Shown here in pieces: positions 8,603-19,320 of a stretch of DNA of 64,000 nucleotides (positions within the stretch are counted from its first letter, which is position 1; each line of letters begins with the position of its first letter). The DNA lies in the NCBI RefSeq assembly GCF_000316625.1, contig NC_019676.1:5164501-5228500 (forward strand), written 5' to 3'. The notes under the pieces are model-generated. The model was given only the letters and a program-made list of their open reading frames with translations. It searched no databases and was not told the DNA's origin. The translations under genes were made by a program, and so were the position numbers. Origin of the DNA: Nostoc sp. PCC 7107 (GTDB lineage: Bacteria; Cyanobacteriota; Cyanobacteriia; Cyanobacteriales; Nostocaceae).

Positions 8603-9250
8603 ATGCAAGTCGCAAAAATAATTGATTCCTACGATTACGGTGCAGTAGATTATGAGCAGATTATGCTACGTTACTGGCATATTGATCGTCAACCACTGAT
8701 TGATTCTTTACAACTTCAACCTGGACAAACTGTACTTGATGCTGCTGTAGGGACAGGACTTAATCTTCCCTCTTATCCTAAAGGAGTGAGTGTTGTAGGT
8801 GTAGATTTATCTGAGAAAATGATGGATGAAGCCCGTAAAAAACATATATCCGCAGATATCACTTTCAAAGTAGCTGATTTGCTAAATTTGGATTTTCCTG
8901 ATAATACTTTTGATGCAGCAGCATCAGGATTTACTCTTTGTGTCGTTGCTGATCCTGTCCGTGCTTTGAGTGAAATTTTACGTGTTACTAAACATGGTGC
9001 ATATATAGCTATTATCGATTACTCTAAATCACAAGATCCAGAAGTTCAGAAGTGGCAAGAGTTAATATTTGATGCAGCTTTAGAATTAGGCTTTCCCACT
9101 GGCAAAATTAAGTGGAATGCGTTGATGGATTACGATAAATTAATTTACAACAGTCAGTTGCCGATTGAGGTACTTCAGGACGAACGCATCGAAAGTCAAA
9201 ACCCATTTTTATGCGGTTGTCAATTATTACTGCGAAACTCGAAAGGTTAA
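8603..9250 (+). CDS. Class I SAM-dependent methyltransferase
   Basis: A 215-residue Rossmann-fold methyltransferase. Motif I is VLDAAVGTGLNLP near residues 46-58, with the acidic end of strand 2 at VVGVDLSEKMMDEA (residues 69-82). Motif II follows at VADLLNLDFPDNTFDAAASGFTL and motif III at VADPVRALSEILRVTKHGAYIAIIDY. This arrangement is like the UbiE/Coq5 and phospholipid N-methyltransferase groups. The substrate cannot be told from sequence. The start at 8603 has a GGGAG ribosome-binding site a few bases upstream. It is transcribed alone. Confidence 0.8.
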   Translation: MQVAKIIDSYDYGAVDYEQIMLRYWHIDRQPLIDSLQLQPGQTVLDAAVGTGLNLPSYPKGVSVVGVDLSEKMMDEARKKHISADITFKVADLLNLDFPDNTFDAAASGFTLCVVADPVRALSEILRVTKHGAYIAIIDYSKSQDPEVQKWQELIFDAALELGFPTGKIKWNALMDYDKLIYNSQLPIEVLQDERIESQNPFLCGCQLLLRNSKG

Positions 9251-9696
9251 GCTAAGCTTTTTTCTGAAGGCACAGAGAAAGTCACTAAAGTAGATTGGGT
9301 GGAGCAACAGCGAAACCCAACAAAGTGTGCGCTGACATTGGGTTTTATGCCTCAAATCAACATTTGTATATAAAACATCTGAAGCTGCACCCCATAAATC
9401 ATGTAGAGAAGTTGTATACAACTTCTCTACAACAACTGATAAATTGCATCTTAATCAAGAAACGCTATAAGCCGTAGATGTAACAAGTAGAACCTAGAAA
9501 TAACTGTCCACAGTTTCTTTTTTCTCCCAATATAGGCAAAATAATTTGCCTGGTGGGAAAACTTGCTCATAATATTGTTAATTTTCGTAAAATTACTGAC
9601 TTTAGGACTAGAATACTGATATCTACCTAGCTAAACTATCTAGAGTGCATCTGTACTGCTCGTTCAGCAAAACCTAGATGTGGCGCTATTGCCTCA
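9251..9696. other. Intergenic region with a degenerate CCCAAC repeat
   Basis: A 446-bp gap. At 9293-9350 it carries GATTGGGTGGAGCAACAGCGAAACCCAACA followed by ATTGGGTTTTATGCCTCAA. This is a decayed relative of the palindromic repeat at 21406-21481. A short inverted repeat (AGAGAAGTTGTATAC / GTATACAACTTCTCT) lies at 9403-9429. No gene is seen. Confidence 0.45.
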
Positions 9697-12600
9697 ATGA
9701 TTCCAGTACAACTTATCCTCAAAAACTTCCTTAGTTACCGTGATGCTACTTTAGATTTTCGTGGTTTGCATACGGCTTGTATTTGTGGCTCTAATGGCGC
9801 AGGTAAATCGTCTCTACTCGAAGCGATTACATGGGCAATTTGGGGTGAAAGTCGTGCTTCAACTGAAGATGATGTCATCCATGCTGGGGCGAAAGAAGTC
9901 CGCGTTGATTTCACTTTTCACACTAACCAGCAAAAATATCGAGTAATTCGCACAAGAATTCGCGGTGCAACTAGTGTTTTAGAATTTCAAATTGAAACAC
10001 CTTCTGGGTTTCGTCCTCTCACGGGTAAAGGAGTAAGGGCAACCCAGGATTTGATTTTAGAACATATCAAGCTGGATTACGATACTTTTATTAATTCTGC
10101 TTATTTGCGTCAAGGTCGTGCTGATGAATTCATGCTGAAGCGCCCGACAGAACGCAAGGAAATTTTATCAGAGTTGTTAAAACTAACCCAGTATGATGAT
10201 TTGGAAGAACGAGCTAAAGAATCTTCTCGACAATTCAAAGCTAGAGCAGAAGAATTAGAACGTTCTTTGGAATCGATTAAAACACAACTGCAACAGCGGG
10301 AGTTGACAGAAACTCAAAGGGCAGAATTAGAAGCAGAACTGAATCAACTGCAACAAGTACAAGCTTTTGAGAATATTCAATTACAAAGTTTACAAGTTGT
10401 CCAGCACCAGCGGCAAAATTGGGAACAACAACTCAGCTTTGTCAGGCAACAATATCAGAATTTAACCCAAGATTGCGATCGCCTCCACCAAGAACAATCA
10501 TCCGTTAAAACCCAGCTGGCAGATTTGACGGCTATCTTAAATCAGGAAGCGGAAATTAAAAACGGTTACGCCCATTACCAAAACCTGCAATCTCAAGAAG
10601 AAGCTTTTGCGGCTAAATTTGAGCAACACACCCGCGCCACTAGTTTGCGTCAACAAAAACAGCAGCAACTAACTGGGCAAATTCATGAGATTGAAAGACA
10701 ACTGCAACAAGTACAAGCGCAACTTGAAGCCTTAGCCCAGCAAGAACAAGAAATTCAGCAAACTCTGAGTAAATCAGGCGAAGTCGAAGTGGCTTTAGGA
10801 CAACTCAGCGCCGCCCGTCGTCGGGTTGCACAGTTGGATGAATTACAAATGCAAGTTTCGCCTTTATTACAACAGCGCCAAAGTTTGCAAAGTCACCTAG
10901 ATAGAATTCAAGCTAGTTTAGTCGCCAGATTAGAACAAATCCAAGCCACAGAAAATAAACTGCAACGTTCTTCACAACGTTACCCCGAACTGCAACAAGC
11001 AGTGATGGCTGTAGCAATGCAGATTGAACAAATGGAGAAAGATAAAGTTTATTTGCAACGCATCCAAGAAAAAGGCCAGGAAAGAAGACACTTTATTGAA
11101 CGACTACAAGCACAGCAACGGGAATATGAAAGGTTATTGGGTGAATTAGACCAAAAACTGCAAATGTTGCGTAATCCCGATGCGATTTGTCCTTTGTGCG
11201 AACGTCCTTTAGATGAACATCACTGGAATCGAGTTGCAGATAAAACCAAAGCTGAATACAAAGACACTGAGGAACAATTGTGGGTATTTCGGGAACAGAT
11301 GGCTTGTACAGATCGAGAAATTCAAGTACTCAGGCAGAAATATCGAGAAGTATCCCAAAATCTTTCTCCTTATGATTCTTTGCGAGAACAGCGCGGACAA
11401 TTAGCCGCCCAACTAGAATCAACAAGCGATGCTGAAGAACAGTTACAACAACTCACACAAGAAAGACAACATTTAGAGCGATCGCTCCAAGTTGGTGATT
11501 ACGCCCACGATAAACAACAAGAACTGCGGCAAGTAGAAGAATATCTGCGACAATTAAATTACAATGAGCAAGACCATGCCTTAGCGCGGAGTGAAGTTGA
11601 AAGATGGCGCTGGGCAGAAATCAAGCAAGGGCAAATTAAAGATGCGCTCAAACGTCAAACCCAACTAGCCGCCCGCAAACCAGAATTACAGGCAACTATC
11701 ACCCAATTACAAACTAGAATTCAGCAAGAACAAACTGATTCTGACTCCGCCAAACAAATTGCCGCCCTTGAACGTCAAATTGCGGAAATTGCTTATAGTT
11801 CCGAGCAACATAATAATTTACGTCAAGCCGTCCGCCAAGGCCAAGCTTGGCAATTACGCTATCAACAATTGTTATCAGCCCAGCAGCAATATCCCCAACT
11901 ACAAGGGAGATTACAAGAACTAGAAGCGGCGAAAACTACTCGCTTAAACGAGCGACAAAAACTCGCCACCCAAATTGATGAAATTGTCCAACAACTAGCC
12001 CAGTCAGCCAACCCAATTGAGCAAATTCAAGCTTTAGAACAGCAGTTAGTTATCCGCAGGCGACAACTTGATGAACAAATCGCCAAATTAGGGCGTTTAG
12101 AACAACTCGCCCATCAATTAGAAACCTTACAAGCGCAGTACGAAGAACAACAACAGCAGTTGCAAGCTTGCAAAAAACAGTACCGTGTTTACCATGAATT
12201 AGCATTGGCGTTTGGTAAAAATGGTATCCAAGCATTGATGATTGAAAATGTACTGCCGCAATTAGAAGCCGAGACAAATCAACTTCTATCACGATTGAGT
12301 GCCAATCAACTGCACGTACAATTTGTTACTCAAAGAGCAGGTAAAAGTAGTAAATCAAGCAAAAAGAATGCCAAGCTGATCGATACCTTAGACATTTTAA
12401 TTGCCGATGCTAAGGGAACACGGGCTTATGAAACATATTCCGGTGGGGAAGCATTTAGAATTAACTTTGCCATCCGTTTGGCAATGGCGAAATTATTAGC
12501 TCAACGGGCGGGTGCGGCGTTGCAATTGTTAATTATAGATGAAGGCTTTGGGACACAAGATGCCGAAGGATGCGATCGCCTGATTGCGGCCATAAATGCG

Positions 12601-12723
12601 ATCGCTGCTGATTTTGCCTGTATTCTCACAGTAACTCACATGCCCCACCTCAAAGAAGCCTTTCAAGCCAGAATTGAGGTGAATAAAACTCAACAAGGTT
12701 CACAGGTGCAGTTGTTGGGTTAG
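9697..12723 (+). CDS. sbcC: SbcC/Rad50-type ATPase, exonuclease large subunit
   Basis: A 1008-residue SMC-like protein. The N-terminus has a Walker A site (GSNGAGKSSL, residues about 27-36) and a Q-loop region. Two very long Gln/Glu/Leu-rich coiled coils flank a zinc-hook CPLCERPL at about residues 498-505. The C-terminus holds the ABC signature YSGGEAFRINFAIRLAMAK (near 913) and Walker B LLIIDEGFGTQD (near 946). This is the SbcC/Rad50 plan. With SbcD it opens hairpins and processes DNA ends. No sbcD gene is adjacent, which is common in cyanobacteria. The gene carries several HIP1 octamers, so it looks native. The next gene starts 14 bp downstream. Confidence 0.9.
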   Translation: MIPVQLILKNFLSYRDATLDFRGLHTACICGSNGAGKSSLLEAITWAIWGESRASTEDDVIHAGAKEVRVDFTFHTNQQKYRVIRTRIRGATSVLEFQIETPSGFRPLTGKGVRATQDLILEHIKLDYDTFINSAYLRQGRADEFMLKRPTERKEILSELLKLTQYDDLEERAKESSRQFKARAEELERSLESIKTQLQQRELTETQRAELEAELNQLQQVQAFENIQLQSLQVVQHQRQNWEQQLSFVRQQYQNLTQDCDRLHQEQSSVKTQLADLTAILNQEAEIKNGYAHYQNLQSQEEAFAAKFEQHTRATSLRQQKQQQLTGQIHEIERQLQQVQAQLEALAQQEQEIQQTLSKSGEVEVALGQLSAARRRVAQLDELQMQVSPLLQQRQSLQSHLDRIQASLVARLEQIQATENKLQRSSQRYPELQQAVMAVAMQIEQMEKDKVYLQRIQEKGQERRHFIERLQAQQREYERLLGELDQKLQMLRNPDAICPLCERPLDEHHWNRVADKTKAEYKDTEEQLWVFREQMACTDREIQVLRQKYREVSQNLSPYDSLREQRGQLAAQLESTSDAEEQLQQLTQERQHLERSLQVGDYAHDKQQELRQVEEYLRQLNYNEQDHALARSEVERWRWAEIKQGQIKDALKRQTQLAARKPELQATITQLQTRIQQEQTDSDSAKQIAALERQIAEIAYSSEQHNNLRQAVRQGQAWQLRYQQLLSAQQQYPQLQGRLQELEAAKTTRLNERQKLATQIDEIVQQLAQSANPIEQIQALEQQLVIRRRQLDEQIAKLGRLEQLAHQLETLQAQYEEQQQQLQACKKQYRVYHELALAFGKNGIQALMIENVLPQLEAETNQLLSRLSANQLHVQFVTQRAGKSSKSSKKNAKLIDTLDILIADAKGTRAYETYSGGEAFRINFAIRLAMAKLLAQRAGAALQLLIIDEGFGTQDAEGCDRLIAAINAIAADFACILTVTHMPHLKEAFQARIEVNKTQQGSQVQLLG

Positions 12724-12737
12724 AAAAATAACGTGTT

Positions 12738-13069
12738 ATGAAACTACCTAACCCAGAACGCGCTATCGTTGAAACAGAAAAAATCGCAGCTTATTGTCTC
12801 AACTTAGAACATCCAGAAGGAAAGCACAAAGCTCGTGTCTTCAAATCTGCCCTAGACTTAGATTTAAACGATGCAGAAGAACTACAAACCATCCTTTTAC
12901 AAGCAGTAGTTGACTATGATGCCATTCCTGGTGAAAGCAATCTATACGGTCAAAAATATATTATTGATTTTCCCCTGAGTCGTTCGGTAAACAAGCAATC
13001 ATTCAGAGCGTTTGGATAGTGCGAAATGACGAAAACTTTCCTCGCCTAGTTACCTGTTATGTACTCTAA
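12738..13069 (+). pseudogene. DUF6883-type protein, frameshifted near its 3' end
   Basis: The frame from 12738 reads MKLPNPERAIVETEKIAAYC.. and stops early at 13019 after 93 residues. One frame over, from about 12986, the DNA reads GKQAIIQSVWIVRNDE then FPRLVTCYVL with a stop at 13067-13069. That sequence is the expected family ending (a VWIVR..E..PRL.TCYV block). The join lies in CGTTCGGTAAACAA at 12981-12994 and is explained by loss of one base. The protein family is short and uncharacterised, and as I recall it is often paired with a DUF4926 gene as here. The truncated 93-residue product may be inactive, unless the shift is a sequencing error or is bypassed. Confidence 0.7.
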
Positions 13070-13086
13070 GCAGTGAGGTAATGCCA

Positions 13087-13302
13087 ATGAAATTATTTGA
13101 TGTTGTTGCTCTAACAGAAGACTTACTGGAATTAAAATTGTATCGCGGTCAAGTAGGAACGATTGTAGATCAATATGAACCTGGAGTTTTTGAAGTAGAA
13201 TTTAGCAACTTAACAGGACAGGCTTATGCAATAGAAACCTTAAATGCTAATCAGCTAATGATTTTATATCATCAACCTATTGGTGAAAGGACATTAGTAT
13301 AA
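13087..13302 (+). CDS. DUF4926 domain-containing protein
   Basis: A 71-residue protein beginning MKLFDVVALTEDLLE, followed by LYRGQVGTIVDQYEPGVFEVEF and a YAIETLNANQL block. This is the small beta-barrel DUF4926 family (SH3-like by its spacing). A start at 13081 (MPMKLF) is also open, but GAGG at 13074-13077 is better spaced for the second Met. It follows the broken DUF6883 gene by 17 bp, a pairing that recurs in cyanobacteria and suggests a two-gene module of unknown role, perhaps toxin-antitoxin-like (inference). Confidence 0.75.
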   Translation: MKLFDVVALTEDLLELKLYRGQVGTIVDQYEPGVFEVEFSNLTGQAYAIETLNANQLMILYHQPIGERTLV

Positions 13303-13674
13303 ATGTAGCAACCTGCTAGGCTAATTACTCAAGCCTTTACTACCCAACACTTTAGGAAAAACCTATCAAAAGTAATATTTCTCAATAAATTGATACAGGT
13401 AATTTTCTTTTTTGCAATAAATAATCCGGTTTAAAAAAAGCTTAAAACTAGCGAGTCATCTTGGTTATATCTGCTACTCTCTCAAGCAGGAGACAGTCAG
13501 GAATTATTCATCATTATTAAAATTTTCATACCAGCGATCGCAATAACAAAGCACAATTTTTTCCTAGATTGGCGCGGGGAATGATTTGTCATGAGTAGGA
13601 TGGCCGTTATTGCTTAGACAACTAAACTAACTTAGTGAACAAAGGCAAAATCCTGTTGTATACGGAAATTTGAT
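13303..13674. other. Intergenic region upstream of phosphoketolase
   Basis: A 372-bp gap expected to hold the xfp promoter. It contains one HIP1 octamer near 13534 and AT-rich tracts. I cannot identify a convincing NtcA site (GTA-N8-TAC) or other operator in it. Confidence 0.35.
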
Positions 13675-16056
13675 ATGACTTTAGCAATCTCTCCACCAAT
13701 CAAGCCTTTAACAGACGAAGAATTGCAGAAAATTAACGCCTACTGGCGGGCGGCGAACTATTTGTCAGTAGGGCAAATATATTTACTCGACAATCCACTG
13801 CTGAGAGAACCCCTGAAAATAGAACACGTTAAACCCCGACTGTTGGGACATTGGGGAACTACGCCAGGGCTGAATTTTATCTATGTTCACCTCAACCGCA
13901 TCATCAAAAAATATGATACGGATATGATTTATATTGCCGGGCCTGGTCATGGTGGCCCTGGTTTAGTTGCTAACACTTATCTAGAAGGAACTTACAGCGA
14001 ATACTACCCCAACATTTCCCCAGATGCTGAGGGAATGCAGCAGCTATTCAAACAGTTCTCCTTCCCCGGTGGGATTCCTAGTCACGTCGCCCCGGAAACT
14101 CCTGGTTCAATTCATGAAGGCGGTGAGTTGGGTTATGCCTTAGTTCACGCTTACGGTGCAGCTTTTGACAATCCCGACTTGATTGTGGCGGCTGTTGTCG
14201 GTGATGGTGAAGCGGAAACTGGGGCTTTAGCCGCAAGCTGGCATTCTAATAAGTTTCTCAACCCGGTAAATGATGGGGCAGTTTTGCCGATTTTGCACCT
14301 CAACGGGTATAAAATTGCTAACCCTACATTGTTATCACGGTTAAGCCATGAAGAAGTAGAAAGCTTATTTGTTGGCTATGGTTATAAACCTTACTTTGTC
14401 GAAGGTTCAGAACCTGCGGAAATTCACCAGCAGATGGCAGCTACATTAGATACAGTTATTACGGAAATTCAAAATATCCAAAGAGAAGCCCGTGTACATG
14501 GTTTTCAAGAACGTCCACGCTGGCCGATGATTGTCTTGCGAACCCCCAAAGGCTGGACAGGTCCAAAAGAAGTAGATGGAAAGAAAACCGAAAATTTTTG
14601 GCGATCGCATCAAGTTCCTTTTGGAGCGATCGCTCAACAACCAGAACATTTAAAATTACTCGAAGACTGGATGAAGAGTTACAAACCCGAAGAACTCTTC
14701 GACGCTAACGGCAAACTCATTCCCGAACTCGCCGAATTATCCCCTACAGGAATGCGGCGGATGGGCGACAATCCCCACGCCAACGGCGGTATCTTGTTGC
14801 GTGACCTGAAGATGCCTAAATTCTCAGACTATGCCGTAAATGTCACCCAACCCGGCAAAGTTGAAGCGGAAGCCACCAGAGTCATGGGGCAATTTCTGCG
14901 AGATGTGATGAAACTCAACATGGAAAGCCGAAACTTCCGTGTCTTTGGCCCTGATGAAACAGCATCCAATCGCTTAGATGCTTTGTTTGAAGTCACAGAT
15001 AGAACTTGGGTTTCGCAAATTCTGCCCGAAGACGAACACCTATCGCCCAACGGTCGGGTAATGGAAATTCTTAGCGAAACCAATTGTCAAGGTTGGTTAG
15101 AAGGCTATCTTCTCACAGGTCGTCATGGATTCTTCTCCTGCTACGAAGCATTTATCCACATCATTGACTCCATGTTCAACCAGCACGCCAAATGGTTGAA
15201 AACCACCCGTCATATTTCCTGGCGTAGACCGATCGCATCCCTAAATTATTTACTCACCTCTCACGTTTGGCGGCAAGACCATAACGGCTTCTCGCACCAA
15301 GACCCGGGTTTTATCGACCATGTGATTAATAAAAAATCAGAAGTAATTCGCGTCTATCTTCCCCCCGATGCCAACACCTTACTTTCCGTCACCGACCACT
15401 GCTTAAGAAGCCGTAACTACGTCAACGTCATCATTGCTGGCAAACAACCAGCGCTGCAATATCTTGATATAGACGCAGCAGTTAAACACTGCACCAAAGG
15501 CATTGGTATTTGGGAATGGGCGAGTAACGACCAAGGAAGTGAACCAGATGTCGTCATGGCCTGTGCAGGCGATGTTCCCACCTTAGAAACCTTGGCTGCG
15601 GTGGATATGCTGCGTCAGTACTTCCCCGACTTAAAGGTCAGGGTTGTGAACGTCGTTGATTTGATGACATTACAGCCAAAAAGTGAGCATCCTCACGGTT
15701 TGACTCCCAAAGACTTCGATACAATTTTCACAACCGATAAACCAGTTATCTTTGCTTTTCATGGCTATCCTTGGTTAATCCATCGGTTAACCTATCGCCA
15801 CACCAATCACCAAAACCTCCATGTGCGTGGTTACAAAGAAGAAGGAACTACCACAACTCCTTTTGATATGGTGGTTCTCAACGACCTCGATCGCTATCAT
15901 TTAGTTATGGACGTAATCGATCGCGTACCAAAACTAGGCTCAAAAGCAGCTTACGTCAAACAAAACCTACAAGATAAGCTGATCGAACACAAGCATTACA
16001 TTTCCCAGCACGGCGAAGACCTCCCCGAAGTTCGCAACTGGAAGTGGCCTTATTAA
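13675..16056 (+). CDS. xfp: Xylulose-5-phosphate/fructose-6-phosphate phosphoketolase
   Basis: A 793-residue thiamine-diphosphate enzyme of full family length. It splits xylulose-5-P (or fructose-6-P) with phosphate into acetyl-phosphate and glyceraldehyde-3-P (or erythrose-4-P). Visible hallmarks are the N-terminal [14 protein letters not shown], the cofactor-region motifs GPGHGGPG (near residue 90) and [16 protein letters not shown] (near 180), and the later [11 protein letters not shown] and [13 protein letters not shown]. It heads a same-strand run of gap1, pyk and tal, with ackA further on. Acetyl-phosphate from this enzyme can be used directly by acetate kinase to make ATP, so the layout suggests a phosphoketolase route for dark or heterocyst metabolism. 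Confidence 0.95.
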   Translation: MTLAISPPIKPLTDEELQKINAYWRAANYLSVGQIYLLDNPLLREPLKIEHVKPRLLGHWGTTPGLNFIYVHLNRIIKKYDTDMIYIAGPGHGGPGLVANTYLEGTYSEYYPNISPDAEGMQQLFKQFSFPGGIPSHVAPETPGSIHEGGELGYALVHAYGAAFDNPDLIVAAVVGDGEAETGALAASWHSNKFLNPVNDGAVLPILHLNGYKIANPTLLSRLSHEEVESLFVGYGYKPYFVEGSEPAEIHQQMAATLDTVITEIQNIQREARVHGFQERPRWPMIVLRTPKGWTGPKEVDGKKTENFWRSHQVPFGAIAQQPEHLKLLEDWMKSYKPEELFDANGKLIPELAELSPTGMRRMGDNPHANGGILLRDLKMPKFSDYAVNVTQPGKVEAEATRVMGQFLRDVMKLNMESRNFRVFGPDETASNRLDALFEVTDRTWVSQILPEDEHLSPNGRVMEILSETNCQGWLEGYLLTGRHGFFSCYEAFIHIIDSMFNQHAKWLKTTRHISWRRPIASLNYLLTSHVWRQDHNGFSHQDPGFIDHVINKKSEVIRVYLPPDANTLLSVTDHCLRSRNYVNVIIAGKQPALQYLDIDAAVKHCTKGIGIWEWASNDQGSEPDVVMACAGDVPTLETLAAVDMLRQYFPDLKVRVVNVVDLMTLQPKSEHPHGLTPKDFDTIFTTDKPVIFAFHGYPWLIHRLTYRHTNHQNLHVRGYKEEGTTTTPFDMVVLNDLDRYHLVMDVIDRVPKLGSKAAYVKQNLQDKLIEHKHYISQHGEDLPEVRNWKWPY

Positions 16057-16072
16057 ATTCTGAAGTATGAAG

Positions 16073-16120
16073 GCTGAAGTCTGAAATTTCATACTTCATA
16101 CTTCACACTTCATACTTTCC
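16073..16120. repeat. STRR-type tandem/inverted repeats between xfp and gap1
   Basis: Repeated units of GAAGT, TGAAG and CTTCATA occur in both orientations: GAAGTCTGAAATTTCATACTTC, then CATACTTCACACTTCATACTT. They can fold into a hairpin. These are the short tandem repeats typical of filamentous cyanobacteria. The hairpin could partly terminate transcription or stabilise the xfp message. Confidence 0.7.
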
Positions 16121-16262
16121 CAAAACCTTAAAAGATGTCTAGCAAAATCAGTTTAGATTTCTAAGACTGTCACGATCAACTCAGTCAGACCAAAATTAAC
16201 CCAGCTAAATGCAGCGTTGAAACGAAGAACAGACCTGGGTTGTTCTCAAATTAGGAGGTTGA

Positions 16263-17303
<1,041 letters not shown>

Positions 17304-17305
17304 AA

Positions 17306-17357
17306 AGTTTGAAGTGTAAAGTCTGAAGTATAAATTTCATACTTCACACTTCAAACT
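17306..17357. repeat. STRR hairpin between gap1 and pyk
   Basis: AGTTTGAAGTGT at 17306-17317 pairs with ACACTTCAAACT at 17346-17357. The loop carries further GAAGT units. It is the same repeat class as at 16073 and 4600 and could attenuate or terminate after gap1. Confidence 0.7.
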
Positions 17358-17477
17358 GCATAAAAAAGTGTTTTTACATACAAAAGGAGTGATATGAAGC
17401 ACAAGTGATATAGATGCAGTCGGCTGCTTAGGGCATTTATAGCTGTAGTCAGTAGGACATTGTGAAAGTGCCAATAC

Positions 17478-17575
17478 TTTTACCTCCTACCTCCTGCCCT
17501 TCGGGTTCAGCAGTTGCTCATGGGGGAAACCCCCAAGACCGCACTGCTTCACCTCCTGCCTCCTGCCTCCTGCTA
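17478..17575. repeat. CCTCCTG tandem repeats upstream of pyk
   Basis: CCTCCTACCTCCTGCC at the left and CACCTCCTGCCTCCTGCCTCCTG at the right flank a GGTTCAGCAGTTGCTCATGGGGG / CCCCCAAGACCGCACTGC centre. The heptamer CTCCTGC (CCTCCTG) repeats at least five times. It is a typical cyanobacterial repeat and lies 33 bp before the pyruvate kinase start. Confidence 0.7.
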
Positions 17576-17607
17576 TATATCGCAATATATACCCGAACCC
17601 AACCCCT

Positions 17608-19038
17608 ATGCGTCGAACCAAAATTATTTGCACTGTTGGCCCTGCTAGTTCTGCACCAGAAAGACTACAAGCCCTTGTGGAAGCTGGAATGAATGTAGCG
17701 AGGTTAAACTTTTCACACGGCGCTCATGAATTTCACGGACAAACGGCTAAGTATCTCCGGCAAATTAGTGCCGATCGCCAAAAGCCAGTGGCAATTATGC
17801 AAGACCTTTGTGGACCTAAGATTCGCTTGGGAACTTTACCACCAGAAGGACTAAATGTCGAAGCTGGTGAAGAAGTCACATTTGTCTTGCAAGAAAAAGG
17901 CAATAGTATCGACGAACTGCCTTTACCCTTGCCCACTTTGTTCGCAATGGTTAGACCTGGGGAACCGATTTTAATTAATGATGGACGCGTCAAATTAATT
18001 GTCACCGATCGCGATGCCGATAAAATTCGGGCTTTGGTGAAAATTGGCGGGTTAATTTCCACCCACAAGGGAGTTAATTTGCCAGAAACACCATTACCAG
18101 TGAGTTCGATCACCGAAAAAGACTTGATGGATCTACGCTTTGGCATTCAGATAGGTGTAGATTTTGCGGCGGTTTCCTTTGTGCGATCGCCCCAAGATTT
18201 AGAACCAGCTCAGCGGATGATCGAAGCAGCTGGGGCTTCTATCCGTTTGATTGCCAAAATCGAAAGACCAGAGGCAGTTGAGCGTTTTGACTCCATCTTA
18301 CAAGTCGCTGACGGCATCATGATTGCTCGTGGCGATTTAGGGGTGGAAGTGCCAATTCACGAAGTCCCCCTGATTCAAAAGGATATTATTCGTCGTTGTA
18401 ATCAGGCAGGCAAACCAGTGATTACCGCTACCCAAATGCTGGAGTCGATGATTAGTTCACCAGACCCCACCCGCGCTGAAGCTACTGACGTTGCTAACTC
18501 CATTTTGGATGGTACTGATGCCGTCATGTTATCTGGAGAAACAGCTGTTGGGCAGTATCCTGTAGCGGCGGTGCAAATTATGCACAACATCGCTGTAAGG
18601 ACAGAACAGGCTTTGGAAGAAGGTGGTAAGCATTCCTGGTGTCATGAAGCAGGCAGTCTCAGCGTGACCGAATCGGTGGCAGAAGCAGTATGTCGCATCG
18701 CCTATGAAACAGGCGCAAAGGCAATTCTTTGCAATACTACATCTGGCAGTACAGCCAAATTAGTATCAAAATACCGTCCTTCCGCGCCGATTATTGCCCT
18801 CACCCCTGATGAAAATTCCTATCATCAACTAGCGCTTTCTTGGGGAGTAGAACCTATATTCATTCCCCCAGTTCACAACGCTGAGGAAATGTTTGTCAAT
18901 GTCCTCAACACAGTGGCAGACACGGGTTTGGTGAATGAAGGCGATAAAGTGGTGATTACTTCCGGCGTTCCAATTGGTAAATCAGGCACAACTAGTTTAA
19001 TCAAAGTGCATTCTATTGGACAGCCGATTCTAGCCTGA
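17608..19038 (+). CDS. pyk: Pyruvate kinase
   Basis: A 476-residue pyruvate kinase converting phosphoenolpyruvate and ADP to pyruvate and ATP. It starts MRRTKIICTVGPAS and contains NVARLNFSHG (residues 29-38), the barrel motifs KIERPEAVERFDSI and MIARGDLGVEVP, the signature TATQMLESMI, and SGETAVGQYPV. The C-terminal regulatory domain (AEAVCRIAYETGAKAILCNT onward) is complete. It has the length of a type without the extra phosphohistidine domain. It follows gap1 by 304 bp filled with STRR repeats. With xfp, gap1 and ackA it completes a route from sugar phosphate to pyruvate and acetate. Confidence 0.94.
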   Translation: MRRTKIICTVGPASSAPERLQALVEAGMNVARLNFSHGAHEFHGQTAKYLRQISADRQKPVAIMQDLCGPKIRLGTLPPEGLNVEAGEEVTFVLQEKGNSIDELPLPLPTLFAMVRPGEPILINDGRVKLIVTDRDADKIRALVKIGGLISTHKGVNLPETPLPVSSITEKDLMDLRFGIQIGVDFAAVSFVRSPQDLEPAQRMIEAAGASIRLIAKIERPEAVERFDSILQVADGIMIARGDLGVEVPIHEVPLIQKDIIRRCNQAGKPVITATQMLESMISSPDPTRAEATDVANSILDGTDAVMLSGETAVGQYPVAAVQIMHNIAVRTEQALEEGGKHSWCHEAGSLSVTESVAEAVCRIAYETGAKAILCNTTSGSTAKLVSKYRPSAPIIALTPDENSYHQLALSWGVEPIFIPPVHNAEEMFVNVLNTVADTGLVNEGDKVVITSGVPIGKSGTTSLIKVHSIGQPILA

Positions 19039-19148
19039 CGCGTCTAGAATAAGGCTGAGGCTTTAGTCAGCAAACAAGGCAATAATTAAGAAAGATTGCC
19101 AAAATCAGAATTTTAGCAACCGTCGAAAGTGTAAATACATAGGGGAAT

Positions 19149-19281
19149 TAGATGAAGAGTGCTGAGTTAAACAACCTCCCACAGTTATCCAGTTTCATAG
19201 GTTTGAGTTTTTTCTACTTTACTCAAGACTCAGCAATGCCACTTGCTTCAACGGAGAGAACCTCAGCACTCAGCACTAAGT
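19149..19281. repeat. Long-range inverted repeat between pyk and tal
   Basis: AGTGCTGAG at 19158-19166 is complementary to two overlapping CTCAGCACT units at 19262-19270 and 19269-19277. Between them TTGAGTTTTTTCTACTTTACTCAA can also pair with itself. This is the AGTGCTGAG repeat class also found at 45195. Confidence 0.55.
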
Positions 19282-19320
19282 TAGGTAAATCCTACACAGA
19301 TAATCTTCAAGGAGTTTCTT

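Noticed and set aside
9295-9477. Rightward open frame of 60 codons
   Set aside because: It lies inside the CCCAAC repeat and inverted sequences and has no coding character.
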